A stretch of DNA of 64,000 nt from Tumebacillus avium (GCF_002162355.1 NZ_CP021434.1:156501-220500); one strand, 5' to 3'. Shown: positions 17,711-25,255, counted from the stretch's first letter. Translations and numbers: made by a program. Notes: generated by a model not told the origin, from the sequence alone.

Positions 17711-17744
17711 ACTCCCTCACCCCATCTAAAACGATTGTTTTAAT

Positions 17745-17754
17745 CAAACGTTTG
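17745..17754. promoter_or_regulatory. Palindromic operator of the permease-TetR operon
   Basis: CAAACGTTTG is a perfect 10-bp palindrome within the longer dyad AACAAACGTTTGATT, between the promoter and the permease start. A related dyad (AAAAC-GATT-GTTTT) lies 7 bases away at 17728-17741. Such sites are typical TetR operators. Confidence 0.55.
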
Positions 17755-17772
17755 TTTAATTCCATGTTTCTA

Positions 17773-17800
17773 AGTATATGCAACAATTTCCTGCTGTCAA
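17773..17800 (-). promoter_or_regulatory. Promoter of the permease-TetR-rnhA-queG operon
   Basis: On the minus strand TTGACA (17795-17800) and TATACT (17773-17778) are separated by 16 bases, upstream of the palindromic operator. Confidence 0.7.
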
Positions 17801-17860
17801 CAAGAAAAATTGGATTTGGGGCATCCTATTCGGTGACCAACTCGGAGGAGGAAACGGAAC

Positions 17861-19042
17861 ATGCTAAAAGCAGACAAATTAAAGGGACTGCCCCCCTACA
17901 TATTTGCCCGTCTCGATGAGCGGGTGTACAAGTTGCGCGAGTCGGGCGTGAAAGACATCGTCGATTTTGGCAAAGCCGACCCTGACCACTCCACGCCCCA
18001 AGCGGTGGTCAAGCGCTTGCAAGAAACGGCAGCCGACCCGGAAAATCATCACTACCCGGCGTTTAAAGGTTCGCTGTTTTTCCGCGAGCACGTCGCCAAG
18101 TGGTATCAGGAGCGCTTTGGCGTGACGGTCGACCCGGAGACGGAAGTGATCGCCCTGCTTGGCTCCAAAGAAGGCTTGTTCCACATCTCGCTGGCCTACG
18201 TCTCCCAAGGCGACATCGGCCTCGTGCCCGACCCGTCGTTTCCGGCGTACAACGACGGTGTCTTCTTCGCGGGCGGCGAGGTGCTGCGCATGCCGCTGAC
18301 CAAAGAAAACGGCTACCTGCCCGACTTGGACAGCCTCGACGAAGCGACCCGCCAACGCGCCAAGATCCTGTTCCTCAACTACCCGAACAACCCGACCGGC
18401 GTGTTTGCCCCGCCCGAATTTATGGAGCGTGCGATCCGGTTCTGTCAGGAGCACGAGATCCTGCTTTGCTACGACCACGCCTACAGCGAAGTCTACTTGG
18501 ACGATGCCAACAAGCCAAAAAGCCTGCTCGAATTCCCGGGCGGCAAAGACGTGGGCGTCGAATTCTTCACCTTCTCCAAAACGTTTAACATGGCGGGCTG
18601 GCGCTTAGGCGCGGCGGTTGGCAACGCTGAGGTGATCAACTCGCTGCTCGTCGTGCAAAGCCACATCAACTCCGGCATCTTTGCGCCGATCCAGTTCGCC
18701 GGGGTCACCGCGCTGACCGAAGTGACGCACTCCAACTTCCCGCAGGAACAGCGCGACGAGTACAAGCGCCGTTTCGAATATGCCTTGGGCAAATTCCGGG
18801 AGATCGGCTGGGACGTGCATCCGCCGGACGGCACCGTCTACCTCTGGGTGCCGACGCCGCAGAACATGAACGGCGAAGAGTTCGCCAACCACCTGCTCGA
18901 CGAGTACCATGTGGTCGTAGCGCCCGGCACCGCGTTTGGCGAGACGGGTGACCGCTACGTGCGGCTGTCCTTGACCACCCAATACGAAAATGTGGTCAAA
19001 GGCATCGACCGCATCTGCCAGGCTTTACAGAAACAAGCCTAG
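17861..19042 (+). CDS. Class I/II pyridoxal-phosphate aminotransferase (LL-DAP aminotransferase-like)
   Basis: A 393-residue fold-type I aminotransferase. K240 in FTFSKTFNMAGWRLG is the Schiff-base lysine. NYPNNPTGVFAPPEF and YDHAYSEVYLD hold the cofactor-contacting asparagine, aspartate and tyrosine, and GDRYVRLSLT the substrate arginine. The pattern resembles Bacilli PatA/DapX and LL-diaminopimelate aminotransferases, so lysine or cell-wall diaminopimelate synthesis is a likely role, but the substrate is not certain. It is divergent from the permease operon, with a GGAGGAGG start signal, and seems monocistronic. Confidence 0.88.
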   Translation: MLKADKLKGLPPYIFARLDERVYKLRESGVKDIVDFGKADPDHSTPQAVVKRLQETAADPENHHYPAFKGSLFFREHVAKWYQERFGVTVDPETEVIALLGSKEGLFHISLAYVSQGDIGLVPDPSFPAYNDGVFFAGGEVLRMPLTKENGYLPDLDSLDEATRQRAKILFLNYPNNPTGVFAPPEFMERAIRFCQEHEILLCYDHAYSEVYLDDANKPKSLLEFPGGKDVGVEFFTFSKTFNMAGWRLGAAVGNAEVINSLLVVQSHINSGIFAPIQFAGVTALTEVTHSNFPQEQRDEYKRRFEYALGKFREIGWDVHPPDGTVYLWVPTPQNMNGEEFANHLLDEYHVVVAPGTAFGETGDRYVRLSLTTQYENVVKGIDRICQALQKQA

Positions 19043-19130
19043 TCCCCAGCGCTTCCCTCACATGAAACCTACTTGGCGGACAGATGCTAAGTTCAGAGTG
19101 TAAACGCCTGCTGTGAGGAGGTATTGGGTT

Positions 19131-19799
19131 ATGAAATCCTGGCGCAAAGGTTTGTCTACCATGTTTCTGCTTTCCTTCGTCGCCACCGGCCTGTGGGGCT
19201 GCGGCCAGCAAGCGCTTCCCGATCGGTTAGACGATGACCGTGGCGGACGAATTCAATCCGGTCCCGAGAATCCGCGCGTGCCGGAACGGCTGATGAAAGA
19301 CGCAAAAAGCAACGGCATCACCGCCGCCAACTCACTGGCGCAAAAGATCAACCAGATGCCGGGCGTGCAAAACACCACCGTCCTTGTGTACGGCGATGAT
19401 GCGTATGTCGGGCTGACCAACATCGGCACGGAAGCGCCGCGCAAGGATGCTCAGATCAAGCAGGACTCCTGGGTCGGCGAAAGTCCGTGGGGCACCACCG
19501 AACAACCGAAATCGGCAGCCGGGATGACTGTGGAACAGTTGCAGGCGGAAGGCATCCGCAGCAATGCAGCGACCCTCGAAGGCCCGCGCACTTCCGTTTC
19601 CGGGGACATCTCCGATACACTGAAGGCGGAGATCGTCGCCCGCGTCAAACAGAAGCTGCCCCAGGTGAAAAACGTACATGTTACCGGCAACCTGCAAGTC
19701 ACCCAGCAGCTCAGCGGCTACAAGTACTTCATCTCGCGCGGCGGGGATATGCGACCGTTCATGAACGACTTCCTCGGCGTGGTGGGCAACTCGTTTTAA
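19131..19799 (+). CDS. YhcN/YlaJ family sporulation lipoprotein
   Basis: A 222-residue lipoprotein. The signal peptide ends in a lipobox LWGC near residue 24. The mature part has the YhcN/YlaJ domain: NSLAQKINQMPGVQNTTVLVYGDDAYVGL and, near the C-terminus, EIVARVKQKLPQVKNVHVTG. Members sit in the forespore inner membrane of Bacillus spores and affect germination. The start at 19131 is fixed by AGGAGG ten bases upstream. It is followed by a strong bidirectional terminator shared with the lysis cassette on the opposite strand. Confidence 0.88.
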   Translation: MKSWRKGLSTMFLLSFVATGLWGCGQQALPDRLDDDRGGRIQSGPENPRVPERLMKDAKSNGITAANSLAQKINQMPGVQNTTVLVYGDDAYVGLTNIGTEAPRKDAQIKQDSWVGESPWGTTEQPKSAAGMTVEQLQAEGIRSNAATLEGPRTSVSGDISDTLKAEIVARVKQKLPQVKNVHVTGNLQVTQQLSGYKYFISRGGDMRPFMNDFLGVVGNSF

Positions 19800-19807
19800 C
19801 GCAAAAA

Positions 19808-19832
19808 GAGACACACCCCGAGGGTGTGTCTC
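19808..19832. terminator. Bidirectional terminator
   Basis: A perfect 11-bp stem (GAGACACACCC with GGGTGTGTCTC) and a 3-base loop, with A and T tracts on either side. It separates the YlaJ-type gene from the holin gene. Confidence 0.9.
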
Positions 19833-19835
19833 GCT

Positions 19836-20171
19836 TTATTTTGTTTCCGCCCACGCCTTCTCAATGACGGCGCGAATCTCCGGATATGTAACGTCCACGC
19901 CGTGGCTGTCACTGCGTTCCAGTACATATTTTACCGCTTCGTTCAACTTGGCCGGTCCGTCATAATGGGTAAACGCGCGCTCGGCGTAATGAAACGCCTC
20001 TTGTCCGATCAAGTTCAGCCACTCGCGCTGGCGGACGGTCGTCTTGGTGCGGTAATAGCGAACGGCTTTTAATTTCCACCGATGCAATACCACGAGAAGG
20101 ACGAACATACCCAATTCCATCCCCACAAGCAGGATGTCTCGTACAGCGAGGTTAACGGCTGTTGGTTCCAC
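19836..20171 (-). CDS. Phage-type holin, LLH family
   Basis: A 111-residue protein. One transmembrane helix (about residues 8-28) is followed by a basic, helical cytoplasmic part (HRWKLKAVRYYRTKTTVRQ) and a C-terminal region of the LLH holin family. LLH holins let endolysins reach the wall at the end of phage or tailocin production. It lies 7 bases downstream of the amidase gene, so holin and amidase are one unit. The start is a GTG with GGGGGGAG upstream. No other phage structural genes are in the window. Confidence 0.75.
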   Translation of the reverse strand: MEPTAVNLAVRDILLVGMELGMFVLLVVLHRWKLKAVRYYRTKTTVRQREWLNLIGQEAFHYAERAFTHYDGPAKLNEAVKYVLERSDSHGVDVTYPEIRAVIEKAWAETK

Positions 20172-20178
20172 TCCATCT

Positions 20179-20952
20179 TCACTCCCCCCTTGTCAGGCTG
20201 ACCGTATGTGTGTCGTTGTCCCAATTGATCGCGCAGCCGAGCAGTTCGGCGAGCTCCCGCACCGGGACATAGGTCTTGCCTTCGATTAATCGTCCGTGCT
20301 GGACAAGCGATGCGCCGTTTACTTTCACCGTCACCCGGTCATCGCTTCTGTACGTCGCGGCCGGCAACGTTACGGCCGGCGCGATGTAGCGGCGGTCAAA
20401 GATCTTGCACAACGCTTCGGCAGCCGCTTCCGCCTGCCGCTGCAGGAAGCGCTCATCGCCGATCCGCGCTTCTTCCGCCGCATTGGTGATAAATCCGCCT
20501 TCGATCAGCAGCGCGTCCATCATCGTGTCGCGCAGCACCTGAAAATCGCCGAGATACACGCCGCGGTGCTTCTGTCCGGTCGCTGCGGCGATGTGGTGGC
20601 TGAGCAGGTCTGCCTTGTAGTAGGCGGTCTTGTCCTTTTGCGACGGGTGAATCCACACCGACACGCCATGCACGTTCTCGTCAGCGCTAGCATCGTAGTG
20701 CCACGAGACGTAGAGGTCGGCCGAGTTGGTGTTGGCGAGCATCGCGCGCGCCTTCAGATCGACCGCATCGGTCACACCCGGTACCCGCTCCGTGTCTTTG
20801 TCGCGGGTCATCAGCACCTGAAACCCGGCCCGCACCAGCGCGTCGCGCAGGTACAGACAAGCCTTGAGGTTCACGTCTTTCTCTTTCAACCGCTTGCCGA
20901 CGGCGCCGGGGTCGCGGCCGCCGTGGCCCGGGTCGAGCACAAGTCTTGGCAT
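20179..20952 (-). CDS. N-acetylmuramoyl-L-alanine amidase (Amidase_3) with C-terminal stalk-like domain
   Basis: A 257-residue wall hydrolase that cuts the bond between muramic acid and the stem peptide. Zinc ligands H10 (DPGHGG), E24 and H85 (SWHYDAS), and catalytic E151 (LLIEGGFITN), are all present. Residues 205-257 (VTVKVNGASLVQHGRLIEGK onwards) match the copper-amine-oxidase N-terminal-like domain found on many Bacilli surface proteins. There is no signal peptide, as expected of a holin-dependent endolysin. The second ATG (20952) has the better spacing to AAGGAGG. Confidence 0.9.
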   Translation of the reverse strand: MPRLVLDPGHGGRDPGAVGKRLKEKDVNLKACLYLRDALVRAGFQVLMTRDKDTERVPGVTDAVDLKARAMLANTNSADLYVSWHYDASADENVHGVSVWIHPSQKDKTAYYKADLLSHHIAAATGQKHRGVYLGDFQVLRDTMMDALLIEGGFITNAAEEARIGDERFLQRQAEAAAEALCKIFDRRYIAPAVTLPAATYRSDDRVTVKVNGASLVQHGRLIEGKTYVPVRELAELLGCAINWDNDTHTVSLTRGE

Positions 20953-20988
20953 CTTCATTCCTCCTTCACCCTCTCCTATGCAGCGTCC

Positions 20989-21558
20989 CTAGCGAATCGG
21001 GGACAGCTTCTGCAGCACTTTCAGAATCCCCCGGGCCGCGCCTTGCGCCTGCGCCTGCAAAAAGTCGGGGTTCTTGCACAGCTCCAGCTCCCTTGGGCTG
21101 GACATAAACGCGCCGCGGATCATCAGCGCCGGGACGTTGACCATCGACAGCACCTTGTCGCTGTCCTGGAAGACGCCAAGCATAATCTGCTGCGTCACAT
21201 CGACAAGCGCATCGCCAATCATTTCAAACTCGATCATGCAGTGTTCGTCTGCCGTCTCGCTGACCCACAGCGACACGCCGCTGACCTCCGCATCCTCCAG
21301 ATAGTCGCAGTGCCAGGAGACGAACAGGTCGGCTTCCATCGCCGATGCCAGCTCCGCGCGCTTCATCGCCGGGACGTCGGTGTCGCCGGTGCGGGTGAGC
21401 AGCACGTCCACCCCGTATGTTTCCAGCAGTTGCTGCAAGCGCAGGCAAACGGCCAGATTGATCGTCTTTTCTTCCGCCCCGTCTGCGGTAAACCCGCTCT
21501 CCGTGCCGCCGTGGCCGGGATCGAGGACAACATGCCATTGTTTCTTTTCGAACGTCAT
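20989..21558 (-). CDS. Amidase_3 paralogue lacking the catalytic glutamate
   Basis: A 189-residue Amidase_3 domain. The zinc-binding positions are kept: H16 (LDPGHGG), E29/E30 and H83 (SWHCDY). Where active members have the catalytic glutamate in a (V/I)E(x)GF motif, this protein reads ALMIRGAFMSS, with R148 at that place; its neighbour has E151. It also lacks the C-terminal stalk domain. It may be a non-catalytic wall-binding or regulatory copy, or a decaying duplicate. It lies 36 bases upstream of the active amidase on the same strand and has AAAGGGG before its ATG. Confidence 0.8.
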   Translation of the reverse strand: MTFEKKQWHVVLDPGHGGTESGFTADGAEEKTINLAVCLRLQQLLETYGVDVLLTRTGDTDVPAMKRAELASAMEADLFVSWHCDYLEDAEVSGVSLWVSETADEHCMIEFEMIGDALVDVTQQIMLGVFQDSDKVLSMVNVPALMIRGAFMSSPRELELCKNPDFLQAQAQGAARGILKVLQKLSPIR

Positions 21559-21586
21559 TGCCTAAAAAGCCCCTTTCAATTAAAAG

Positions 21587-21618
21587 CAAGTCAAAAAACA
21601 AGTCAATAAAACAAGTCA
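21587..21618. repeat. Three direct repeats of CAAGTCA
   Basis: CAAGTCA occurs at 21587-21593, 21599-21605 and 21612-21618, spaced by 12-13 bases, in the leader of the amidase gene (TGACTTG on the coding strand). The period is near one helical turn, so a regulator could bind them on one face. Confidence 0.5.
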
Positions 21619-21621
21619 TAG

Positions 21622-21701
21622 AAAAAAGGACGCCATGCCAAGCTCATGCCGTCTTGCTGACTGCACGCGCTGCATAACGTCCTCCGGGTCTCGGTCGGAC
21701 C
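21622..21701 (-). other. Structured RNA candidate ending in a T tract (terminator-like)
   Basis: On the minus strand AGGACG-TT-ATGC pairs with GCAT-GG-CGTCCT (21672-21683 with 21627-21638), enclosing about 33 bases that can form two small hairpins, GCA/TGC and CAAG/CTTG. It is followed by six T. A further GGTC/GACC hairpin precedes it. This is larger and more branched than an ordinary terminator. It lies between the XtrA-like gene and the amidases, so it may terminate or regulate the lysis transcript. I do not recognise it as a named RNA family. Confidence 0.45.
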
Positions 21702-21714
21702 ATGTAGTTTGGCT

Positions 21715-21915
21715 TTATTTTTTCTCGCGATAATAAGTGGTCGCTTCCATCACACAGGAGAGAATCTGTCCGTGATGTGTCTTGACTGTTCTCGTATCGA
21801 ACTCGCCCAGCTTGATCTCATCAATGATCCGGCCGCGGTCCACGAGGACCAGCTTGGGGCCGTCATCCACACGAACAGATTGAAAAACCGGCTCTTTTGA
21901 TTGTGCTTTCTTCAT
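21715..21915 (-). CDS. Small XtrA/YqaO-like phage protein
   Basis: A 66-residue protein. The core KLVLVDRGRIIDEIKLGEF followed by DTRTVKTHHGQI resembles small XtrA/YqaO proteins of Bacillus prophages (a short beta-rich domain with a conserved HGK/HGQ), but the match is by eye only. The function of that family is unknown. The ATG at 21915 is chosen for GAGAGG 8 bases upstream; an extension to 22008 would run through the promoter. Its promoter holds a LexA-type box, and the lysis genes follow on the same strand. Confidence 0.5.
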   Translation of the reverse strand: MKKAQSKEPVFQSVRVDDGPKLVLVDRGRIIDEIKLGEFDTRTVKTHHGQILSCVMEATTYYREKK

Positions 21916-21949
21916 GCAATTAACCTCTCTTTGAGTACGACCTTGCATA

Positions 21950-21984
21950 CAAAGAATAGCACATATGTTCGTATTTTTGCAAGC
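21950..21984 (-). promoter_or_regulatory. Promoter with embedded LexA (SOS) box
   Basis: On the minus strand TTGCAA and TATTCT are separated by 18 bases. Between them lies CGAACATATGTGCT (21958-21971), which matches the Bacillus LexA consensus CGAACRNRYGTTYC at 12 of 14 positions. A box between -35 and -10 is the normal SOS layout. Confidence 0.6.
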
Positions 21985-22001
21985 GGAAAAGTTGTGAAAT
22001 G

Positions 22002-22015
22002 CGAACATTTGCTCC
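22002..22015. promoter_or_regulatory. Second LexA-like box
   Basis: CGAACATTTGCTCC matches the Bacillus LexA consensus at 12 of 14 positions, about 30 bases upstream of the first box. It touches the stop codon of the YpmS gene. Confidence 0.45.
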
Positions 22016-22617
22016 TATTCGCGAATCAGGATCTCCAGCTGAATCTTCTCCCCGCCCCAGTCGATCTTCTTGATGCGGTACGAATATTTATCGCCCGGCC
22101 GCTCCGAAAAGGCGACCTGCAGCGTGTATTGTTCCGACTCCACATGCACCCACGGCGGCCACGGCAGCCCTTCCAGCACGGCGAACAAGGTCTTCAGCGG
22201 AATCGAGTACCCGCCGACTTTCGCGTCTTCCGCGACCAGGGTCAGGTCGCCGTCCTCCTGCACCTGCGGGCGCATCCACATCGACAGCTCCATCTGGCGG
22301 CCAAAAAACTCCAGCGACGTGTCGGTGCGCACCAGCCCGCGCTCAAGCGAAAGCTCCGCTTTGGAGATCGGCGACTCTTTTTTCGCCAGCTGCATGGCGA
22401 GATACGAGTTGATCGCATCGGCCGACACGTTCGCTTCGATCGGCACCGCCGCCCCTTGCGTCGCGGTTGGCGCGGGCAAGCTGGAGCTTGACCCGGACGA
22501 GGTGATGTCAAACCACACGTACAAGAGCAGCGCGAGCAGGATGAGCAGGAATCCTGCCAGCAAAAAAAACGAAAAGCGCCACGGATTCTGAAGAAAGCTC
22601 TTTTTGATCGTCGACAA
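22015..22617 (-). CDS. YpmS family protein (DUF2140)
   Basis: A 200-residue protein with a single N-terminal transmembrane helix (about 13-36) and an extracytoplasmic domain of the YpmS/DUF2140 family (VSADAINSYLAMQL, LEFFGRQMELSMWMRPQVQEDG-like strands, VGGYSIPLKTLFAVLEGLPWPPWV). B. subtilis YpmS has no settled function. The start is a TTG, decided by AGGAGG 8 bases upstream. It is the only gene between the LexA-controlled cassette and the divergent YgzB gene. Confidence 0.8.
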   Translation of the reverse strand: MSTIKKSFLQNPWRFSFFLLAGFLLILLALLLYVWFDITSSGSSSSLPAPTATQGAAVPIEANVSADAINSYLAMQLAKKESPISKAELSLERGLVRTDTSLEFFGRQMELSMWMRPQVQEDGDLTLVAEDAKVGGYSIPLKTLFAVLEGLPWPPWVHVESEQYTLQVAFSERPGDKYSYRIKKIDWGGEKIQLEILIRE

Positions 22618-22725
22618 GGCGGACTCCTCCTTTCACAATTCCCTTCACAGTTCCTTCATTGGACAAAGCACCTGCAAGTAAGGTAGCATGGTAGCAGACT
22701 CTGTATAAAAATGAGGGATTTTCCG

Positions 22726-23046
22726 ATGAAGCTTAACCGTTTGCGCAACTGGGCGCTGGGCTTGATTTTCCTTGCGTTTATCGTGATGTATATCGGCGTC
22801 TTTGTGCCTGTGCTGATGCCGTACCTGCTGATCATCGGCATCATCATGATCCTGATCTCCGTGTTCATCTATTTCCGCGTCGGCGCGATGTCGATGCAGA
22901 TACCTACTTTAGAATGCCCGCATTGCCATAAAAAGACCAAAGTGCTGGGCGTCGAAGACGGCTGCATGTATTGCCAGGGCCTGATTCAGGTCGAGATGGC
23001 CGAAGACGGCGGACTGTACCTCATCCCGCGCAGCAAAACAACCTGA
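22726..23046 (+). CDS. YgzB-like DUF2614 zinc-ribbon membrane protein
   Basis: A 106-residue protein. Two transmembrane helices lie at about residues 10-28 and 32-52. A C-terminal zinc ribbon has CPHCHKKTKVLG and CMYCQGLI, two CxxC pairs that should bind one zinc. This is the layout of B. subtilis YgzB (118 residues), of unknown function. The ATG at 22726 has GAGGG 8 bases before it. Confidence 0.8.
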   Translation: MKLNRLRNWALGLIFLAFIVMYIGVFVPVLMPYLLIIGIIMILISVFIYFRVGAMSMQIPTLECPHCHKKTKVLGVEDGCMYCQGLIQVEMAEDGGLYLIPRSKTT

Positions 23047-23062
23047 TCATGGTGAGTATATG

Positions 23063-23098
23063 AAAAAAGACCCTGTCTATTCGACGCGGGTCTTTTTT
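23063..23098. terminator. Bidirectional terminator between ygzB-like gene and nth
   Basis: An 11-bp stem (AAAAAAGACCC with GGGTCTTTTTT) encloses a 14-base loop, with T tracts on both strands. It overlaps the last codons of nth. Confidence 0.8.
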
Positions 23099-23754
23099 CT
23101 TGCTTTAAATTCCCGGCAAAACGGGGTCAAGGCGCACGCTGCGCAATTCGGCTTGCGCGCTTCGCAGACCCGCCGTCCGTGCCAGATCAGCCAATGATGG
23201 GCGTCTGTCCACTTGGCCTTGGGTATCCGCTTGGTCAACTGCTTTTCGATCACGACCGGGTCATCGCTTTTCGCCAGCCCAATGCGGTTGGACACGCGGT
23301 GGACATGCGTATCGACCGCCATCGCCGGAACCCCAAACGCGTTGGACAACACGACGTTCGCCGTCTTGCGCCCGACGCCGGGCAGCTCGACGAGATCCTC
23401 CATCTTCGCCGGCACCTGCCCGCCGTGTTTGGCGAGCAGCAGGTGACAGGTGGCGAGGATGTTTTTGGCTTTGTTTTTGTACAGGCCGATCTCTTTGATC
23501 TCCTGCTCCAGCTCGGGCGGGGACAGCTTCAGAAACGACTCCGGGTCGGGATATTTCTGAAACAGCCCAGCCGTGATCTGATTGACTTTTTTGTCGGTCG
23601 ACTGGGCGGAGAGGATCGTGGCGATCAAGAGCTCAAACGGATTGCGAAAATCCAGCTCGCAATGCGCGTCCGGGTACATCTCATACAAGGTGTCGAGAAT
23701 TTTCGTCACCGGCACGCGCGGCAACGTCACATTCGTATCGGTCTTGCTGCTCAT
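23077..23754 (-). CDS. nth: Endonuclease III (DNA glycosylase/AP lyase)
   Basis: A 225-residue base-excision repair enzyme that removes oxidised pyrimidines and cuts the abasic site. K130 in ELPGVGRKTANVV is the Schiff-base nucleophile in the helix-hairpin-helix, and D148 (AVDTHVHRVSNR) is the catalytic aspartate. The 4Fe-4S cluster ligands are C197, C204, C207 and C213, with the canonical 6-2-5 spacing. The ATG at 23754 has GGGAGG 7 bases upstream and overlaps the stop of the nucleotidase gene by 4 bp, so the two genes are coupled. Confidence 0.95.
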   Translation of the reverse strand: MSSKTDTNVTLPRVPVTKILDTLYEMYPDAHCELDFRNPFELLIATILSAQSTDKKVNQITAGLFQKYPDPESFLKLSPPELEQEIKEIGLYKNKAKNILATCHLLLAKHGGQVPAKMEDLVELPGVGRKTANVVLSNAFGVPAMAVDTHVHRVSNRIGLAKSDDPVVIEKQLTKRIPKAKWTDAHHWLIWHGRRVCEARKPNCAACALTPFCREFKARKKTRVE

Positions 23755-25181
23755 CGCGACGCCTCCCCGTACCAATAGCGCGGCGCCTTATCGGGCTCCC
23801 CCAACGCATTCAGTTCCTGCCCGAGCAGTTCACGCAAAAAAGGCAGCTCAAAACGGGTCGAACTTCCTTGCTTAAACTCTTCGTACACCGGCGAGAAATA
23901 CAGATAATCAACGGCGCACACTTCATAGACCGCATCCGGATCGAGCGGCTGTCCGTCCAGTTCCGCCCTGATCTCATACGATTCATCTTCCTGCACGGTC
24001 ACCTGCACCATCAGCCCCGACACTTGAATCCCGCCGACAAAATGGCCCCGGAAGCCGTAGCCTTTGCCCACGCGCTCCACATAAGCCGGGTCGAGCCCTT
24101 TATGCAACACCGAGAGAATCTGTGCGCCGGTCAGCTCGATCACCACCGGGATGCTGGGCCCCGGAAAGCAGGTCAGCATGTCGGCACGGGTGACCGGGCC
24201 CGCGATCAGGCCGTGCGAGATCAGCCCGGCGTTGATCATCGCGATCGGCGCTCCCGTCAGCCGGCGCATGCCGTCGGTCAACACGTTGGCGAGCGGCGAA
24301 TCACCGGCCAGCGTATGCTCCAGCGGCTGCTGCAGCTCTGCGACCACCTGGGTCAGCTCTTCTGCCGCATGCTCCTGCCAATGTGCGAGCAGGTGCACCA
24401 GATCGGCATCTGGCGCTGTGCTCTCCTCACGGGCGACCGCGCCGCCTTCGTACGAGACGATCTTGCCTGCCGCCGCGTCCCATTCCACCGCCAGATGCCC
24501 GTAATGCGACCCGTAGCAGCCGGCCTGGCAGATGATCGTGTCCCCGACCCGCTCCGGCTCGCGGAGCACATGGTGCGTATGCCCGCCGAAGATGATATCG
24601 ATCTCCGGGATCTCCGCTGCGATCTGGCGATCGCTGTTCAGTCCCAGATGCGACATCAGCACGATCAGGTCGACCTCCTGGCGTTTGATCTCCGGGATCA
24701 GGCGTGCAAACGTCTCGCGCGGATGCTCGGCGTGAACGCCAAACATTTTGTAAAAATCGGCAAAGGCCACCGTCAGGCCCAGCACCGCAATCCGCACGCC
24801 GTCGCGCTCGATGATCAGATACGGCTCAAATTCCGCATACGGCTCCCGCGTCTCCATGTCGAACAGATTGGCGACCAGCACCGGCACTTCCGCTTCGTTG
24901 ACCAGATCCGGCCAGCTGTGCTTGGGCAGCGTCAAGCCTTCGTTGTTGCCAAACGTCCATGCGTCGTACTGCATCTGCTTGATCAAAGCGGCGTTGGTGC
25001 GCCCAAACGTGCCTTCCGTCTCCATCCGCTTGCGGTCGGCATGATCGCCGATCTCCAAGGTGAACACCGTCTCGCCTGCCGCGAGGGCAATTTCACGACG
25101 CCGGCGCAGCTGGGTCGCGATCTGCAGGTACTCTTCAAAATGGCTGTGCACATCATTCGTATGAAAAAAGTGGATCTTCAT
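23751..25181 (-). CDS. Cytoplasmic 5'-nucleotidase/UDP-sugar hydrolase family protein
   Basis: A 476-residue bimetal phosphoesterase of the UshA/5'-nucleotidase family. The metallophosphatase part (1-260) has FFHTNDVHSHFEE, IGDHADRK, FGNNEGL, LMSHLGLNSD and GGHTHH. The C-terminal nucleotidase part (290-476) has LANVLTDGMRRLTGAPIAMINAG and the substrate-binding YGFRGHF region. There is no signal peptide, so it acts in the cytoplasm like YunD-type proteins. The motif at GNHE is GNNE, with the catalytic histidine replaced by asparagine, which may change activity. The start at 25181 follows GGGAG. Confidence 0.88.
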   Translation of the reverse strand: MKIHFFHTNDVHSHFEEYLQIATQLRRRREIALAAGETVFTLEIGDHADRKRMETEGTFGRTNAALIKQMQYDAWTFGNNEGLTLPKHSWPDLVNEAEVPVLVANLFDMETREPYAEFEPYLIIERDGVRIAVLGLTVAFADFYKMFGVHAEHPRETFARLIPEIKRQEVDLIVLMSHLGLNSDRQIAAEIPEIDIIFGGHTHHVLREPERVGDTIICQAGCYGSHYGHLAVEWDAAAGKIVSYEGGAVAREESTAPDADLVHLLAHWQEHAAEELTQVVAELQQPLEHTLAGDSPLANVLTDGMRRLTGAPIAMINAGLISHGLIAGPVTRADMLTCFPGPSIPVVIELTGAQILSVLHKGLDPAYVERVGKGYGFRGHFVGGIQVSGLMVQVTVQEDESYEIRAELDGQPLDPDAVYEVCAVDYLYFSPVYEEFKQGSSTRFELPFLRELLGQELNALGEPDKAPRYWYGEASR

Positions 25182-25225
25182 CGCTCCCACTCCCGTTTCC
25201 CCACTGTTTTTCCTTATTTTATCAC

Positions 25226-25255
25226 AAAAAAAGACCACGCACCCGCGCGGCCTTT
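25226..25255 (-). terminator. Terminator of the 60-residue ORF
   Basis: An imperfect stem (AAAGGCCGCGC with GCGTGGTCTTT on the minus strand) is followed by seven T. Confidence 0.65.

Noticed and set aside
19836..22015. Complete prophage
   Set aside because: Only lysis-type genes and an XtrA-like gene are present; no integrase, terminase, capsid or tail genes, and no attachment repeats were found.
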